From Methylotenera sp. (GTDB taxonomy: Bacteria > Pseudomonadota > Gammaproteobacteria > Burkholderiales > Methylophilaceae), in the NCBI GenBank assembly GCA_013141495.1, contig JABFQV010000011.1, positions 51,727-115,726 of the forward strand: a DNA stretch of 64,000 nt. Reading direction: 5' to 3'. The notes below the pieces were generated by a model. That model worked only from the letters and a program-made list of their open reading frames with translations. It did not search any database and was not told the origin of the DNA. Positions 1 through 9,456 of this stretch are shown one piece after another. Within the stretch, counting starts at the first letter, position 1. Each line of letters starts with the position of its first letter. A program made the translations under genes and the position numbers.

Positions 1-142
1 TAAAAAAATACTGACTAAAGGCTGAAGCCAGCATTAAAGAGTGTAAATTATACCCGAAATAGCGCCCTCAAAAGAAGTAAACCACACGCCCAAAACTTAA
101 CTTGCTAAAATAGCATTCAAATCAATTCACCATTCATGATGC

Positions 143-1000
143 ATGCCTAAATTCATCCTTAAAATCATCGCCATGCTGCCGCTGCCTATTATTCACGGCT
201 TAGGGATTATAGTCGGCTGGGGCTCATATTGGAGCGATGTAAAGTTCTCGCGCAGAATCCGCAATAATCTGCATAACATTAAATTTTGCCCAGACTTAAA
301 AGCACATGCGCGCCTAGTACACTTAACTGTAAACGAAACAGGTAAAGGCATACTGGAAACCTTAGCGATTTGGCTAAAATCTGAGCGTAGCGTATTAAAG
401 TGGGTTAAAAACTGTGAGGGTTGGCAGCATGTTGAGGATGCACTTGCCACAAATAAAGGCATTATCTTTCTAACACCGCATTTAGGTTGCTATGAAATAG
501 CCGCTAGGTACTACACTGCAAAACACCCAATGACAGTACTCTACAGCCCTACAAGACAAGGCTGGTTAAGCAACCTTATGGAACAAGGTCGCCAGAGAAG
601 CAACACCTCACTCGCACCCGCCAATTTAAGTGGTGTACGCAACTTATTAAAAACGCTAAAACGCGGCGAGGCCGTGGGCATTTTGCCAGACCAAGTCCCC
701 GATTTAGGCGATGGCGTTTGGGCCACCTATTTTGGCCAGCCTGCCTACACCATGAATCTGGTGGGAAAGCTCGCTGAAGCAACGGGAGCCAAGGTGCTGC
801 TTACTTATGGCGAGCGTTTATCTTGGGGGCGCGGCTTTACTATTTATGTTGAACCCTTAAATACAGGCACTTCCGCACAAGACATTAATAATGCGATTGA
901 ACAATTAGTCCGTAAAAAACCTGAACAATATCTTTGGAGCTATCGACGCTTTAAACAGCCGCAACCAGCTCGAGAAAAACGCATTAAACACACACAATAA
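143..1000 (+). CDS. Lipid A biosynthesis acyltransferase (LpxL/HtrB family)
   Basis: The 285-residue protein belongs to the LpxL/LpxM/HtrB acyltransferases, which add a secondary acyl chain to the lipid A precursor at the inner face of the inner membrane. A hydrophobic N-terminal segment (about residues 5-28) should anchor it. The HX4D/E catalytic motif is seen as HLGCYE, with His113 and Glu118. A second conserved block around residues 172-190 contains GEAVGILPDQVP, typical of the family. Length is near the usual 290-310. It lies 52 bp upstream of dapF on the same strand and could be co-transcribed. Whether it transfers laurate, myristate or another acyl chain cannot be read from the sequence. 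Confidence 0.9.
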   Translation: MPKFILKIIAMLPLPIIHGLGIIVGWGSYWSDVKFSRRIRNNLHNIKFCPDLKAHARLVHLTVNETGKGILETLAIWLKSERSVLKWVKNCEGWQHVEDALATNKGIIFLTPHLGCYEIAARYYTAKHPMTVLYSPTRQGWLSNLMEQGRQRSNTSLAPANLSGVRNLLKTLKRGEAVGILPDQVPDLGDGVWATYFGQPAYTMNLVGKLAEATGAKVLLTYGERLSWGRGFTIYVEPLNTGTSAQDINNAIEQLVRKKPEQYLWSYRRFKQPQPAREKRIKHTQ

Positions 1001-1052
1001 TTAAACCCCAATAACTTAACAACACCAATCGCCATTCTCATACAATAATCAC

Positions 1053-1886
1053 ATGACACACTCCATACGCTTTACCAAAATGCAGGGCGCTGGCAATGAC
1101 TTCATGGTCATTGACGGCATCAACCAATCTATCAACTTGTCTGCAGAGCAAATCAAACAACTCGCGCATCGTCAGTTTGGCATTGGCTTTGACCAGCTGT
1201 TACTGGTTGAAACTTCTAGCATTGCTGATTTTAAATATCGTATTTTTAATGCAGATGGCAGTGAAGTAGCGCAATGCGGCAACGGTGCGCGTTGCTTTGT
1301 ACGTTTTGTGGTTGACCAGCAACTCACCCAAAAACGTGAAATCAGCGTTGAAACTGCCAGTGGCATCATTACACCGAAATTAGAAGACGATGGTTTAGTG
1401 ACCGTGAATATGGGCGCACCTAGATTTGCACTGAGCGAAATTCCATTTACGGCTGAAGCCATCGCCCCAACCTACAAACTTGATGTAAACGATCAACCCG
1501 TTGAAGTTGCTGTGCTTTCCATGGGTAACCCGCATGCAGTGCAAATTGTAGATAATATTGAAACCGCGCCGGTATTGGCACTTGGCAGAAAAATCGAAAT
1601 CCATCCACGCTTTCCTGAACGTGTAAACGCAGGATTTATGCAAATTGTAGATGCGCACCACATTAAACTCAGAGTGTTCGAGCGTGGTAGCGGCGAAACA
1701 CTTGCTTGCGGCACAGGTGCATGCGCGGCCGTAGTCGCGGGCATTCAACTAGGACGATTACAATCGCCTGTTCACGTTTCAGCGCGCGGCGGCGAGCTAT
1801 ACATTGCATGGCAAGGTGGCAATAGTGCTGTCATGATGACTGGCCCAGCAGTAACCGTATTTACAGGCGAAATAAATTTAGCATAA
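1053..1886 (+). CDS. dapF: Diaminopimelate epimerase
   Basis: DapF interconverts LL- and meso-diaminopimelate, the penultimate step to lysine and a supply of the peptidoglycan cross-linking residue. It is cytoplasmic and cofactor-independent. The 277-residue length is standard. Both catalytic cysteines are visible: Cys75 in [10 protein letters not shown] and Cys219 in ACGTGACAA, the two-base pair of this racemase fold. The N-terminal KMQGAGNDF motif is typical. It is followed after 30 bp by the DUF484 gene and then xerC, the conserved dapF-DUF484-xerC order of many proteobacteria. Confidence 0.97.
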   Translation: MTHSIRFTKMQGAGNDFMVIDGINQSINLSAEQIKQLAHRQFGIGFDQLLLVETSSIADFKYRIFNADGSEVAQCGNGARCFVRFVVDQQLTQKREISVETASGIITPKLEDDGLVTVNMGAPRFALSEIPFTAEAIAPTYKLDVNDQPVEVAVLSMGNPHAVQIVDNIETAPVLALGRKIEIHPRFPERVNAGFMQIVDAHHIKLRVFERGSGETLACGTGACAAVVAGIQLGRLQSPVHVSARGGELYIAWQGGNSAVMMTGPAVTVFTGEINLA

Positions 1887-1916
1887 GCTCTAGCAATTAT
1901 TAGGAAACATGACTCA

Positions 1917-2615
1917 ATGACAAATATTCAAACACAAAATACCGAGATCTCAACCGAGCAAATTAAACGCTTTTTACACACGCACCCCAATTTTTTTGAA
2001 GAAAACGCAAGCCTGCTGGCCGAAATTTCATTACCGAGCCCACACGGTAGCGGTGTTATCTCGCTGGCAGAACGCCAGCAACTGGCCCAACGCGATAAAA
2101 TTCGCGTATTAGAAGCCATGATGGCGCAGATGATTAAGCATGCTGAAGAAAACGACGCCACCAGTGAAAAAGTGCACCAATTTAGCCTCAATTTACTCAA
2201 TGGACAAAGTTTTAGCGCCCTGCAACATCTGATTGCAGAAACCTTACAATTGGACTTTGCCGTAACGCAATCACTCATCCGCATTTGGATTAAACCAAGC
2301 AATAACACTATTGCGCAAGATGCGGTTTTCACCCCAGTATCTGAGGCCCTCAGTGACTGGGTCATGACACTAGACCTTGCCCACTGTGGCGCAAAACCTG
2401 ATATTGCAGACCACTTATTAGATGACAACCTACAATCATTCGCGTTTATTCCGCTCAGCAAAAAAGCGCTTAATCAACGTCCCTTTGGCGTGTTAATTTT
2501 AGGTGCAGAAGATCAGCAGCGCTTCAAAGCTGACATGGGCACACTTTATTTGGAGCGCATTGGTGAGCTAGTAAGTGCCGCGCTGCTAAACCACTTATTC
2601 GCACTACACCTCTAA
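1917..2615 (+). CDS. DUF484 family protein
   Basis: This 232-residue soluble protein belongs to DUF484, a GAF-like family almost always encoded between dapF and xerC. The N-terminal part (residues 14-60) carries the family hallmark FLHTHPNFFEENASLL followed by a helical stretch. The C-terminal half looks like a GAF sensor-type fold. No catalytic motif is visible, and the function of the family is not established. It sits 26 bp upstream of xerC and is probably in the same transcript as dapF and xerC. Confidence 0.92.
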   Translation: MTNIQTQNTEISTEQIKRFLHTHPNFFEENASLLAEISLPSPHGSGVISLAERQQLAQRDKIRVLEAMMAQMIKHAEENDATSEKVHQFSLNLLNGQSFSALQHLIAETLQLDFAVTQSLIRIWIKPSNNTIAQDAVFTPVSEALSDWVMTLDLAHCGAKPDIADHLLDDNLQSFAFIPLSKKALNQRPFGVLILGAEDQQRFKADMGTLYLERIGELVSAALLNHLFALHL

Positions 2616-2641
2616 GGCTTGAGCATTGGCAATAGGTAAAC

Positions 2642-3523
2642 ATGCTGTATCTAAACGATTATCTGCAGCACCTCACCTTTGAGCGCGGACTCAGCACACT
2701 CACTTGTAAAAACTACACACGAGATATTGAGCTGTTAGCAAACCTAGCCGAGAACACAACGCTAGAAGAAATCAAAAATCCTCAGATTCGACGCTTTATT
2801 GCCACACTGCATGGCCGCGGCTTAAGCAGCAAAAGTATCGCGCGCGCCCTCTCTGCCTGGCGTGGATTTTATGATTATTTAATTGGGCATAAAGGCTTTA
2901 CGCAAAACCCTGTTACCGGGTTACGTGCACCCAAATCAGCCAAGACGCTACCTCAGGCACTTTCAGTCGATCAAGCGGTTAATTTTGTCGACATTCAAGG
3001 CGACAGTTTGTTGGAACTCCGCGATCACGCCATATTCGAACTATTTTATTCATCCGGTTTGCGTTTAGCAGAACTCGTAAACTTGGACATTGATCGTCTG
3101 GATTTTACTGAAGGCACCGTGACCGTGACCGGTAAAGGCAATAAGACCCGCATTGTGCCGCTAGGTAGCCATGCAGCAAAGGCCATCCAAACTTGGATGC
3201 AGCAACGTGTACAAATTAAAATTGACGATAAAAACCCAAAAGCGTTATTTATTACGCAACAAGGACGAAGAATCACGCCACGTGCCGTGCAATACCGCAT
3301 GAAAACGTGGGCAGTCAAACAAGGTGCTAATAGCGATATGCACCCGCATTTATTACGCCACAGCTTTGCAACCCATGTATTACAATCAAGCGGAGATTTA
3401 CGTGCGGTGCAAGAAATGCTGGGCCACGCCAACATTAGCACCACGCAGGTTTATACGCATCTAGACTTCCAGCATTTAGCTAAAATTTATGACGCAGCAC
3501 ACCCGAGAGCTAAGAAAAAATAA
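2642..3523 (+). CDS. xerC: Tyrosine recombinase XerC
   Basis: XerC works with XerD at the dif site to resolve chromosome dimers before cell division. The 293-residue protein has the SAM-like N-terminal core-binding domain (1-95) and the catalytic domain (105-290). The full tyrosine-recombinase set is visible: Arg141 (SSGLRLAEL), Lys165, His236 and Arg239 (HLLRHSFATH), His262 (LGHANISTTQ) and nucleophile Tyr271 (VYTHLDF). Location after dapF-DUF484 favours the housekeeping XerC over an integrase of a mobile element. Confidence 0.96.
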   Translation: MLYLNDYLQHLTFERGLSTLTCKNYTRDIELLANLAENTTLEEIKNPQIRRFIATLHGRGLSSKSIARALSAWRGFYDYLIGHKGFTQNPVTGLRAPKSAKTLPQALSVDQAVNFVDIQGDSLLELRDHAIFELFYSSGLRLAELVNLDIDRLDFTEGTVTVTGKGNKTRIVPLGSHAAKAIQTWMQQRVQIKIDDKNPKALFITQQGRRITPRAVQYRMKTWAVKQGANSDMHPHLLRHSFATHVLQSSGDLRAVQEMLGHANISTTQVYTHLDFQHLAKIYDAAHPRAKKK

Positions 3524-3607
3524 GAAATTGCAATAATACCCTACTAAATTACCCTGTTATTATGGCAAAATAAGGGTTCAGACTTTTTCACGAACAAAGG
3601 AATTATC

Positions 3608-4189
3608 ATGGAACATCAACTACCTGCTCTACCTTATGCGAAAAACGCACTTGCACCACATATTTCTGAAGAAACATTAGACTTTCACTACGGCAAGCAT
3701 CACCAAACCTACGTCACCAACTTAAACAACCTCATCAAAGGTACTGAGTTTGAGAACGCAAGCTTAGAAGACATCATCAAAAAATCTTCTGCTGGTATTT
3801 ACAATAACTCTGCACAAGTTTGGAACCACACCTTCTTTTGGAACAGCATGAAGCCAAATGGCGGCGGCGCTCCTACAGGCGCACTAGCAGATGCCATCAA
3901 TGCAAAATGGGGCTCATTTGACGAGTTTAAAAAAGCATTTCAAGCATCGGCAGTCGGCAATTTCGGCTCTGGCTGGACATGGCTGGTTAAAAAAGCTGAC
4001 GGCGCTGTGGATATTGTTAACATGGGTGCTGCTGGCACGCCGCTAACAACCGGTGACAAAGCCTTGCTTACCGTTGATGTTTGGGAGCATGCGTACTACA
4101 TCGATTACCGCAATGCGCGCGCAAAATATGTTGAAATATTTTTAGCTTCTCTAGCCAACTGGGATTTTGCATCAGCTAATTTTGCTTAA
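3608..4189 (+). CDS. sodB: Superoxide dismutase, Fe type
   Basis: Cytoplasmic superoxide dismutase converting superoxide to oxygen and hydrogen peroxide. The 193 residues match the E. coli SodB layout. The metal ligands fall at the standard positions: His27 ([10 protein letters not shown]), His74 (VWNHTFFW), Asp157 and His161 ([16 protein letters not shown]). Iron rather than manganese preference is inferred from the overall SodB-like sequence. A good Shine-Dalgarno (aaaggaatt) precedes the start, and a long perfect hairpin at 4222-4247 follows the stop. Confidence 0.97.
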   Translation: MEHQLPALPYAKNALAPHISEETLDFHYGKHHQTYVTNLNNLIKGTEFENASLEDIIKKSSAGIYNNSAQVWNHTFFWNSMKPNGGGAPTGALADAINAKWGSFDEFKKAFQASAVGNFGSGWTWLVKKADGAVDIVNMGAAGTPLTTGDKALLTVDVWEHAYYIDYRNARAKYVEIFLASLANWDFASANFA

Positions 4190-4221
4190 AGGCTAGCTTT
4201 GCTTCCCACCTGGCATTACCG

Positions 4222-4247
4222 AAAGTGGCCGCATATGCGGCCACTTT
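4222..4247 (+). terminator. Rho-independent terminator after sodB
   Basis: A perfect 26-bp palindrome (AAAGTGGCCGCATATGCGGCCACTTT) lies 33 bp downstream of the sodB stop and is followed by TTAT, typical of an intrinsic terminator. It separates sodB from the DUF2946/receptor genes. Confidence 0.8.
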
Positions 4248-4309
4248 TATTTAAATTCAAATATTTAAATTCAAAAATCACACCATCAGAATCTGTTAAA
4301 ATCAAACCC

Positions 4310-4639
4310 ATGCTGCAACGTTTAACTATTCATATCGCCTTGGTTTTTTTATTTGCTTTCACGCAAATGGGCGTTGCTACGCATGAAATCAGCCATTTAA
4401 CCAATACTGCCAAACATGGCCAGCAAGACCAAAATCCGCAATCCAAGCACACGCCTGCTGAACAATGCGAACAATGTATCAGCTATGCCAAAGTAGCAAG
4501 CGGACTACAATTATCTGCCTTTGTGGTGCCTGCCATCAGCGCAGACTCAACACAAATAGCCAATGATTATTTTAGCGTTCAATCTTACCCCACTACCGCT
4601 TACACAGCCCGCGGCCCACCTCAAAAACTAAACATTTAA
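4310..4639 (+). CDS. DUF2946-like small exported protein with CxxC motif
   Basis: A 109-residue protein with an N-terminal hydrophobic signal/anchor (residues 2-22). It then has a His-rich stretch (HEISH, KHGQQDQ, SKH) and a CEQC pair near residues 53-56, and ends in ARGPP, all typical of DUF2946. Members usually sit next to metal-related TonB receptors, as here. The ATG at 4310 is chosen because an in-frame extension to 4199 would run through the sodB terminator. Metal binding in the periplasm is plausible from the His and Cys content but is inferred. Confidence 0.7.
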   Translation: MLQRLTIHIALVFLFAFTQMGVATHEISHLTNTAKHGQQDQNPQSKHTPAEQCEQCISYAKVASGLQLSAFVVPAISADSTQIANDYFSVQSYPTTAYTARGPPQKLNI

Positions 4640-4649
4640 TCTCACTATT

Positions 4650-4677
4650 CCAGCAATTTTTGTAAAAATTTTGCTGG
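4650..4677 (+). terminator. Hairpin between the DUF2946 gene and the TonB receptor
   Basis: A 28-nt inverted repeat runs from CCAGCAA to TTGCTGG around an A/T-rich centre, followed by TTGTTTGCTTTTATTTTTT. It lies 11 bp after the DUF2946 stop and 32 bp before the receptor start, so it could be a terminator or attenuator that lowers receptor expression. Confidence 0.55.
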
Positions 4678-4708
4678 TTGTTTGCTTTTATTTTTTGAGG
4701 TCACTCCC

Positions 4709-6808
4709 ATGAATTACCCCCAAAACCCGCAAATGCTTAAAGCGTTTGCGCTTAAACCGATGTTATTCATTTTGGCAACATCATTTGCCAATCACGCACT
4801 TGCCCAAGAGCCGAATACGGCGATAGATTTACCTTCCGTACCAGTCACTGGCAATCCGCTCGGTGTGGGCTCGGACGAAATGGTCATCCCTGTGTCTGTT
4901 TTAAACGGTCGCGAGTTATCACTCAAGCGCGAAAGCACGCTGGGCGATACCATTAATGGTATTCCTGGCGTTTCAGCCACGCACTTTGGACCCAACGCTT
5001 CACGCCCAGTCATTCGTGGCCTAGATGCGGAACGAGTACGCATTATGCAAAATGGCATCGGTGTTTTAGATGCCTCATCTTTAAGTTTTGACCATGCAGT
5101 TACCATTGATCCGCTGATTATTGAACAAATTGATGTTGTACGCGGCCCCGCCGCTTTGCTTTATGGCGGCAGTGCTGTTGGCGGCGTCGTTAACGCAATC
5201 GACCACCGCATTCCTACTGAAAAAGTTGAAGGCATAATCGGGCGCGCTGAGGCGCGTGTTGGTGGTGCAGATAGCCAAAATAATCTGGCAGGCGTCGTGG
5301 ATGTAGGTAATGGAAAAATTGCGATTCATGGTGATGCTTACACACGCAAAACCAGCGATTTAGACATTAAAGGCTATGCAGTATCTAGCCGAAAAAGTCG
5401 CGCGGACGGCACACTTCGTGAAAACCGAGGCAAATTGGTCAATAGCAGTGCAGATGCAGAAGGTGGTGCAATTGGCGCATCCCTAACGTTTGATAACGGT
5501 TATCTTGGCACGTCCTATTCAGGCTTTAGAAGCAACTACGGCACTGTGGCAGAACCCACTGTGCGCGCTGATATGAAAAGCGACCGTTGGGATGTTGCCA
5601 GTGAGTTCAAAGCGTTAGGTAGCATTGTAAATCGAGTAAAAGTGCGTATGGCTTATACCGACTACCGACATCAAGAACTTGATAATAGCATTGTCGGCAC
5701 TACGTTTAAAAACCGCGGCGTCGAAGGCAGTTTAGAAGCAGGACACGCAAAAATCGGTACTTTAGAAGGCGTGCTAGGCTTTCAGTTTCAAAATACTAAT
5801 TTTGAGGCATTGGGTGACGAGGCATTTGTTCCGGGAGTGAATACCCAGAGTAAGGCACTCTATTTGTATGAGGAACTACCGCTCAATTTATTTGATGAGC
5901 AAAAATTAAAACTCAGTTTTGGTGGTCGCGTAGAACACACTGCCGTTGATTCAAGCAATAACGCAAAATTTGGCGCAGGCCAAAACAATAGCTTTAACCC
6001 CAACAGCTATGCGCTTGGCGGCGTTTATACCCTCAACCCAAACTGGTCACTTGCTACCAACCTATCGCACAACGAGCGCGCACCGAGTTACTTTGAGCTC
6101 TATGCCAATGGCGCGCACTTAGCCACTGGGCAATACGAAGTAGGCAACACTAGTTTTGATAAAGAGCGCTCTAACGGCTTGGATGCGCAGATACGCTGGA
6201 AGGATGGCAACCATTCATTCAGCATCGGCGCGTATTACACTAGATTTAGCCGCTTTTTAGGCTTGCTTGATAGCGGCAATACGCGCGGCATAGATGGAGA
6301 GCTCAATCCGATTGATGCCGATAATAATGGCATAGCAGATGGCTCTGGTGAAAATATTTTGCCAGAAGCGCAATTTAGTGCGTTTGCAGCCACTTTCAAA
6401 GGCATTGAAATGGAAGGGAAATTTAATTTAAGCGAAAACTTAAACTTAAAACTGCGCGGCGATTATGTGCATGCAACTAATCGAGATAATCATGATGCAC
6501 TTCCCCGCATTACACCGCTACGTTTAGGTGCAGGCTTACATTATCAAAAAAATAGTTTAGGTGCGCGCATCGATGTACTCCATGCTTTTAATCAAAGCCG
6601 CACCGCCCCCGGTGAGCTGGCAACAGATGGCTACACCGATGTAAGCGCTTTGGTCAGCTACAAACTGCCGACCAAGGTCAATCTTGAGCTTTTTGCTAAG
6701 GCCAACAACTTGCTCAATCAAGAAATTCGCGAGCATGCGTCATTCTTGAAAGATATTTCACCCGCAGGAGAAAGGTCTGTACTACTAGGATTACGCGCTG
6801 AGTTTTAG
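4709..6808 (+). CDS. TonB-dependent receptor, ZnuD-like
   Basis: A 699-residue outer-membrane TonB-dependent receptor. Residues 1-33 look like a signal peptide ending ANHALA-Q. The plug domain carries FGPNASRPVIRGLDAERVRI and VRGPAALLYGGSAVGGVVN, then a beta-barrel ending in RAEF with the terminal Phe needed for outer-membrane assembly. Plug wording closely resembles the ZnuD group of zinc (and haem) receptors, and the neighbouring DUF2946 protein also points to a metal. The ATG at 4709 is used because it starts the signal peptide. No convincing Zur box was seen upstream. The substrate, zinc or another metal, is inferred. Confidence 0.85.
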   Translation: MNYPQNPQMLKAFALKPMLFILATSFANHALAQEPNTAIDLPSVPVTGNPLGVGSDEMVIPVSVLNGRELSLKRESTLGDTINGIPGVSATHFGPNASRPVIRGLDAERVRIMQNGIGVLDASSLSFDHAVTIDPLIIEQIDVVRGPAALLYGGSAVGGVVNAIDHRIPTEKVEGIIGRAEARVGGADSQNNLAGVVDVGNGKIAIHGDAYTRKTSDLDIKGYAVSSRKSRADGTLRENRGKLVNSSADAEGGAIGASLTFDNGYLGTSYSGFRSNYGTVAEPTVRADMKSDRWDVASEFKALGSIVNRVKVRMAYTDYRHQELDNSIVGTTFKNRGVEGSLEAGHAKIGTLEGVLGFQFQNTNFEALGDEAFVPGVNTQSKALYLYEELPLNLFDEQKLKLSFGGRVEHTAVDSSNNAKFGAGQNNSFNPNSYALGGVYTLNPNWSLATNLSHNERAPSYFELYANGAHLATGQYEVGNTSFDKERSNGLDAQIRWKDGNHSFSIGAYYTRFSRFLGLLDSGNTRGIDGELNPIDADNNGIADGSGENILPEAQFSAFAATFKGIEMEGKFNLSENLNLKLRGDYVHATNRDNHDALPRITPLRLGAGLHYQKNSLGARIDVLHAFNQSRTAPGELATDGYTDVSALVSYKLPTKVNLELFAKANNLLNQEIREHASFLKDISPAGERSVLLGLRAEF

Positions 6809-6820
6809 CAAGTATATTGT

Positions 6821-6852
6821 TTGCAGGGGCGGTTAGATAACCGCCCCTGCAA
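6821..6852. terminator. Bidirectional terminator between TonB receptor and dgkA
   Basis: A perfect inverted repeat (TTGCAGGGGCGGTT-AGAT-AACCGCCCCTGCAA) sits between the convergent receptor and dgkA genes. It is placed to stop transcription from both sides. Confidence 0.75.
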
Positions 6853-6859
6853 CATTGAT

Positions 6860-7294
6860 TTAACCGAGTAGCACAAAACCCCAAACCACAGCCACAATCA
6901 CCAATGCAATAAACACGGCTGAGCTGCCAATATCTTTGGCTTGCTTCGCCAGCGCATGGTGCTCTGTTGACGTATGATCTACCGCTGCTTCAATCGCAGA
7001 GTTCAATAACTCCACAATCAATACCAACAGCACACTTGCAATCATCAACGCTTGCTCAACGGGGCTGTTGCCTAAATAAATCGCAAGTGGAATCAGCACC
7101 ACGGCTAAAAACACCTCTTGCCGAAACGCATCCTCATGCACAAATGCGGCTTTAAAGCCTTCAATAGAGTAACCGAAGGCGTTAATTAAACGACGGATAC
7201 CGGTTTTACCTTTAAAAGGGCTCGCGCCAATATGCTTTGAGGCAGGATGTGATTGGGAATTGTTAGGTGACTCATGTTGAGGGCTTTGCATCAC
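6860..7294 (-). CDS. dgkA: Diacylglycerol kinase, prokaryotic type
   Basis: Small integral-membrane kinase that phosphorylates diacylglycerol to phosphatidate, recycling lipid from membrane-derived oligosaccharide synthesis. The 144 residues carry three membrane helices in the second half. The family signature VELLNSAIEAAVDHTS (about 92-107) holds the catalytic and metal-binding glutamates and asparagine. An N-terminal hydrophilic extension of about 25 residues (His/Ser/Asn-rich) precedes the usual start near FKGKTGIRR, so the real start may be further inside. It is transcribed convergently with the receptor gene. Confidence 0.93.
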   Translation of the reverse strand: MMQSPQHESPNNSQSHPASKHIGASPFKGKTGIRRLINAFGYSIEGFKAAFVHEDAFRQEVFLAVVLIPLAIYLGNSPVEQALMIASVLLVLIVELLNSAIEAAVDHTSTEHHALAKQAKDIGSSAVFIALVIVAVVWGFVLLG

Positions 7295-7438
7295 GGACTT
7301 TCTAAATAATAAGTAGTGCCAGATTTAATTTCTTGGTTAAATTTCCAAGTTTAAGTTCTAGGTTTATCTTTTAAATTTTAACATGCGTTATCATAACGTT
7401 TTAGCGTAAAAACTCGCAGATTAAATTAAAGGGTAACC

Positions 7439-7711
7439 ATGGCACGTACAGTCAATTGTATTAAATTAGGCAAAGAAGCCGACGGTTTGGACTTTCCTCC
7501 ATACCCAGGCGAACTTGGCAAACGCATTTATTCAAATGTTTCAAAAGAGGCTTGGGCAACCTGGCTTAAGCAGCAAACCATGCTGGTGAATGAAAATCGC
7601 CTGAGCCTAGCCGACCCCTCATCGCGTAAATATTTGAGTGAGCAAACTGAAAAATACTTTTTTGGTGATGGCGCTGATACTGCAAGCGGGTATGTACCAC
7701 CAAAGGGTTAA
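7439..7711 (+). CDS. yggX: Probable Fe(2+)-trafficking protein YggX
   Basis: A 90-residue YggX homologue, a small cytoplasmic protein tied to oxidative-stress resistance and iron-sulfur cluster protection. The family start [19 protein letters not shown] is unmistakable, with the single conserved Cys7 and the C-terminal EKYFFGDG. It stands alone: dgkA diverges upstream, and a MITE-like repeat plus a terminator follow. The iron-trafficking role is the family annotation and is not fully settled. Confidence 0.95.
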   Translation: MARTVNCIKLGKEADGLDFPPYPGELGKRIYSNVSKEAWATWLKQQTMLVNENRLSLADPSSRKYLSEQTEKYFFGDGADTASGYVPPKG

Positions 7712-7724
7712 CTAATCCAACTCA

Positions 7725-7863
7725 GACCTTTGCAAAAGTCCTTATTGCGGCGAATTTCTGCGTTGCGCGGTACTCGCAACCTCGCTGTACACCGCGTACT
7801 ATCTCGGCTTCTGCGTTCCGTGCGCCTTGCACTTCATCCACAATAAGTACTTTTGCAAAAGTC
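7725..7863. repeat. MITE-like repeat with 23-bp terminal inverted repeats
   Basis: The 139-bp element is bounded by near-identical 23-bp inverted repeats: 7725-7747 (GACCTTTGCAAAAGTCCTTATTG) and the reverse complement of 7841-7863, with two mismatches. No reading frame fills it. It lies in the yggX-phoU gap and looks like a non-autonomous mobile repeat; copies elsewhere in the genome cannot be seen from this window. Confidence 0.6.
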
Positions 7864-7870
7864 TTCAACC

Positions 7871-7904
7871 ATTAAAAAAGCGCCAGTATCGGCGCTTTTT
7901 TAAT
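7871..7904. terminator. Bidirectional terminator yggX/phoU
   Basis: The hairpin AAAAAAGCGCC-AGTATC-GGCGCTTTTTT has an A-run on one flank and a T-run on the other. It is suited to ending both yggX (plus) and phoU (minus) transcripts. Confidence 0.8.
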
Positions 7905-7923
7905 GTCACTTCACTAATCAAAA

Positions 7924-8625
7924 CTACATCGTTTCACGTTCCATCTCTTGCACTGAAATATGGCGTACATCCTTGCCTTTAACCATATACACCACGTACT
8001 CCGCGATATTTTTGGCATGGTCACCAATGCGCTCAATGGCTTTTGCAACAAACAATACCTCGAGCGACATTGAAATAGTGCGCGGGTCTTCTAACATAAA
8101 TGTAATGAGCTGACGCATTGCGGCGCGGAATTGCTCATCCACCAGCTCATCCTGCTTCGCTACCTCAACCGTTTTACTGATATCTAAACGTGCAAAGCCG
8201 TCTAAAGCGGTGCGTAACATTTCACGCACCAACGCCACCATGGCTTTAATTTCATTAAAGCGTGGTTTATACATGCGGTCTTCATCAAAGATTTTTTGTG
8301 CAGTACGCGCAATTTTAGTGGCTTCATCACCGATACGCTCTAGATCTGTAATGGTTTTCACCATCATCATCACCATGCGTAGATCGCCAGCTGCAGGCTG
8401 GCGGCGCGCAATAATATGACTGCAATCTTCATCTATTTGCACTTCCAGCGCATTCACGCGATGATCGTTTGCCATGACTTCTTTGGCTAGATTGATATCC
8501 AGCTTCACCAGCGCCTCTAATGCTTGTACAATTTGCTGCTCAACTAAGCCGCCCATTTCAAGCACTTTTCCACGCACAGCCTCTAACTCAGCATCATATT
8601 GCTTAAAGGTATGTTCAGATTGCAT
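7924..8625 (-). CDS. phoU: Phosphate-specific transport accessory protein PhoU
   Basis: PhoU is a cytoplasmic helical-bundle protein linking the Pst phosphate transporter to PhoR signalling and repressing the Pho regulon. The protein is all-helical, with two repeats, each with the E/DxxxD metal-binding type motif (ITDLERIGDEATKIA and AKAIERIGDHAKNIAEYVV). Start ATG at 8625 (233 residues) is preferred because GGGA lies six bases upstream; a TTG four codons earlier is the alternative. No pst genes adjoin it in this window. Confidence 0.94.
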   Translation of the reverse strand: MQSEHTFKQYDAELEAVRGKVLEMGGLVEQQIVQALEALVKLDINLAKEVMANDHRVNALEVQIDEDCSHIIARRQPAAGDLRMVMMMVKTITDLERIGDEATKIARTAQKIFDEDRMYKPRFNEIKAMVALVREMLRTALDGFARLDISKTVEVAKQDELVDEQFRAAMRQLITFMLEDPRTISMSLEVLFVAKAIERIGDHAKNIAEYVVYMVKGKDVRHISVQEMERETM

Positions 8626-8701
8626 ATCGATTCCCAATTTTATTCAACGCTTATATTAGCCACACAATATGACAAAATTATTACAATAAACGATTAAGTC
8701 A

Positions 8702-9376
8702 TTATTTTTTATAAGTCTTTACACCATCGGCTGTCGCCAACAACAGCACGTTAGCCGGACGGGCAGCAAACAAGCCGTTAGTCACCACGCCAACTATTTG
8801 GTTGATTTTAGCTTCCATGGCTACGGGGTCGCTAATCGTCAAACCATGTACGTCTAAAATCAAATTGCCGTTATCGGTCGTAAAATCGCGCAGTTGCGGC
8901 TGTCCGCCCAATTTAACCAACTCGCGCGCTACATGGCTTTTTGCCATGGGTAACACTTCAACTGGTAATGGAAACTTACCAAGGACAGGCACGTATTTAG
9001 TCTCATCACAAATGCAGATAAACTGTTTGGCAACTGCCGCCACGATCTTTTCGCGCGTTAACGCACCGCCGCCACCCTTAAGCATGTGCAGGTGCTCGGT
9101 AATTTCATCCGCGCCATCCACATAAATATCCAGGCTATCAACGCTGTTAAGGTCAAACACTTCAATACCATGCCCACGTAAACGTTGTGCTGTCGCCTCT
9201 GAGCTGGCTACGGCGCCGTCAATTTTATGCTTTACTTTGGCGAGTTCTTCAATAAAAAAATTAGCTGTTGACCCAGTACCTACGCCAATAATGCCGCTTT
9301 TAACATATTCAACGGCCGCTTTTGCAACTTGTTGTTTTAATTCGTCTTGCGATAACTTGTTTTCGTTTTCTGCCAT
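8702..9376 (-). CDS. rpiA: Ribose-5-phosphate isomerase A
   Basis: RpiA interconverts ribose 5-phosphate and ribulose 5-phosphate in the pentose phosphate and, in methylotrophs, the RuMP rearrangement pathways. The 224 residues carry the phosphate-binding [15 protein letters not shown] (about 36-50), SSEAT (78-82), the catalytic-region DGADEIT (107-113) and [14 protein letters not shown] (120-133). Length and motifs are canonical. It is transcribed divergently from ilvA across an 80-bp gap. Confidence 0.96.
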   Translation of the reverse strand: MAENENKLSQDELKQQVAKAAVEYVKSGIIGVGTGSTANFFIEELAKVKHKIDGAVASSEATAQRLRGHGIEVFDLNSVDSLDIYVDGADEITEHLHMLKGGGGALTREKIVAAVAKQFICICDETKYVPVLGKFPLPVEVLPMAKSHVARELVKLGGQPQLRDFTTDNGNLILDVHGLTISDPVAMEAKINQIVGVVTNGLFAARPANVLLLATADGVKTYKK

Positions 9377-9456
9377 TTTCGTAAATCCTTAATAAATTCT
9401 TTATAATACAAACAATTCAACATAATACACCGCACAGGCATTTTTAAAAATAACGC

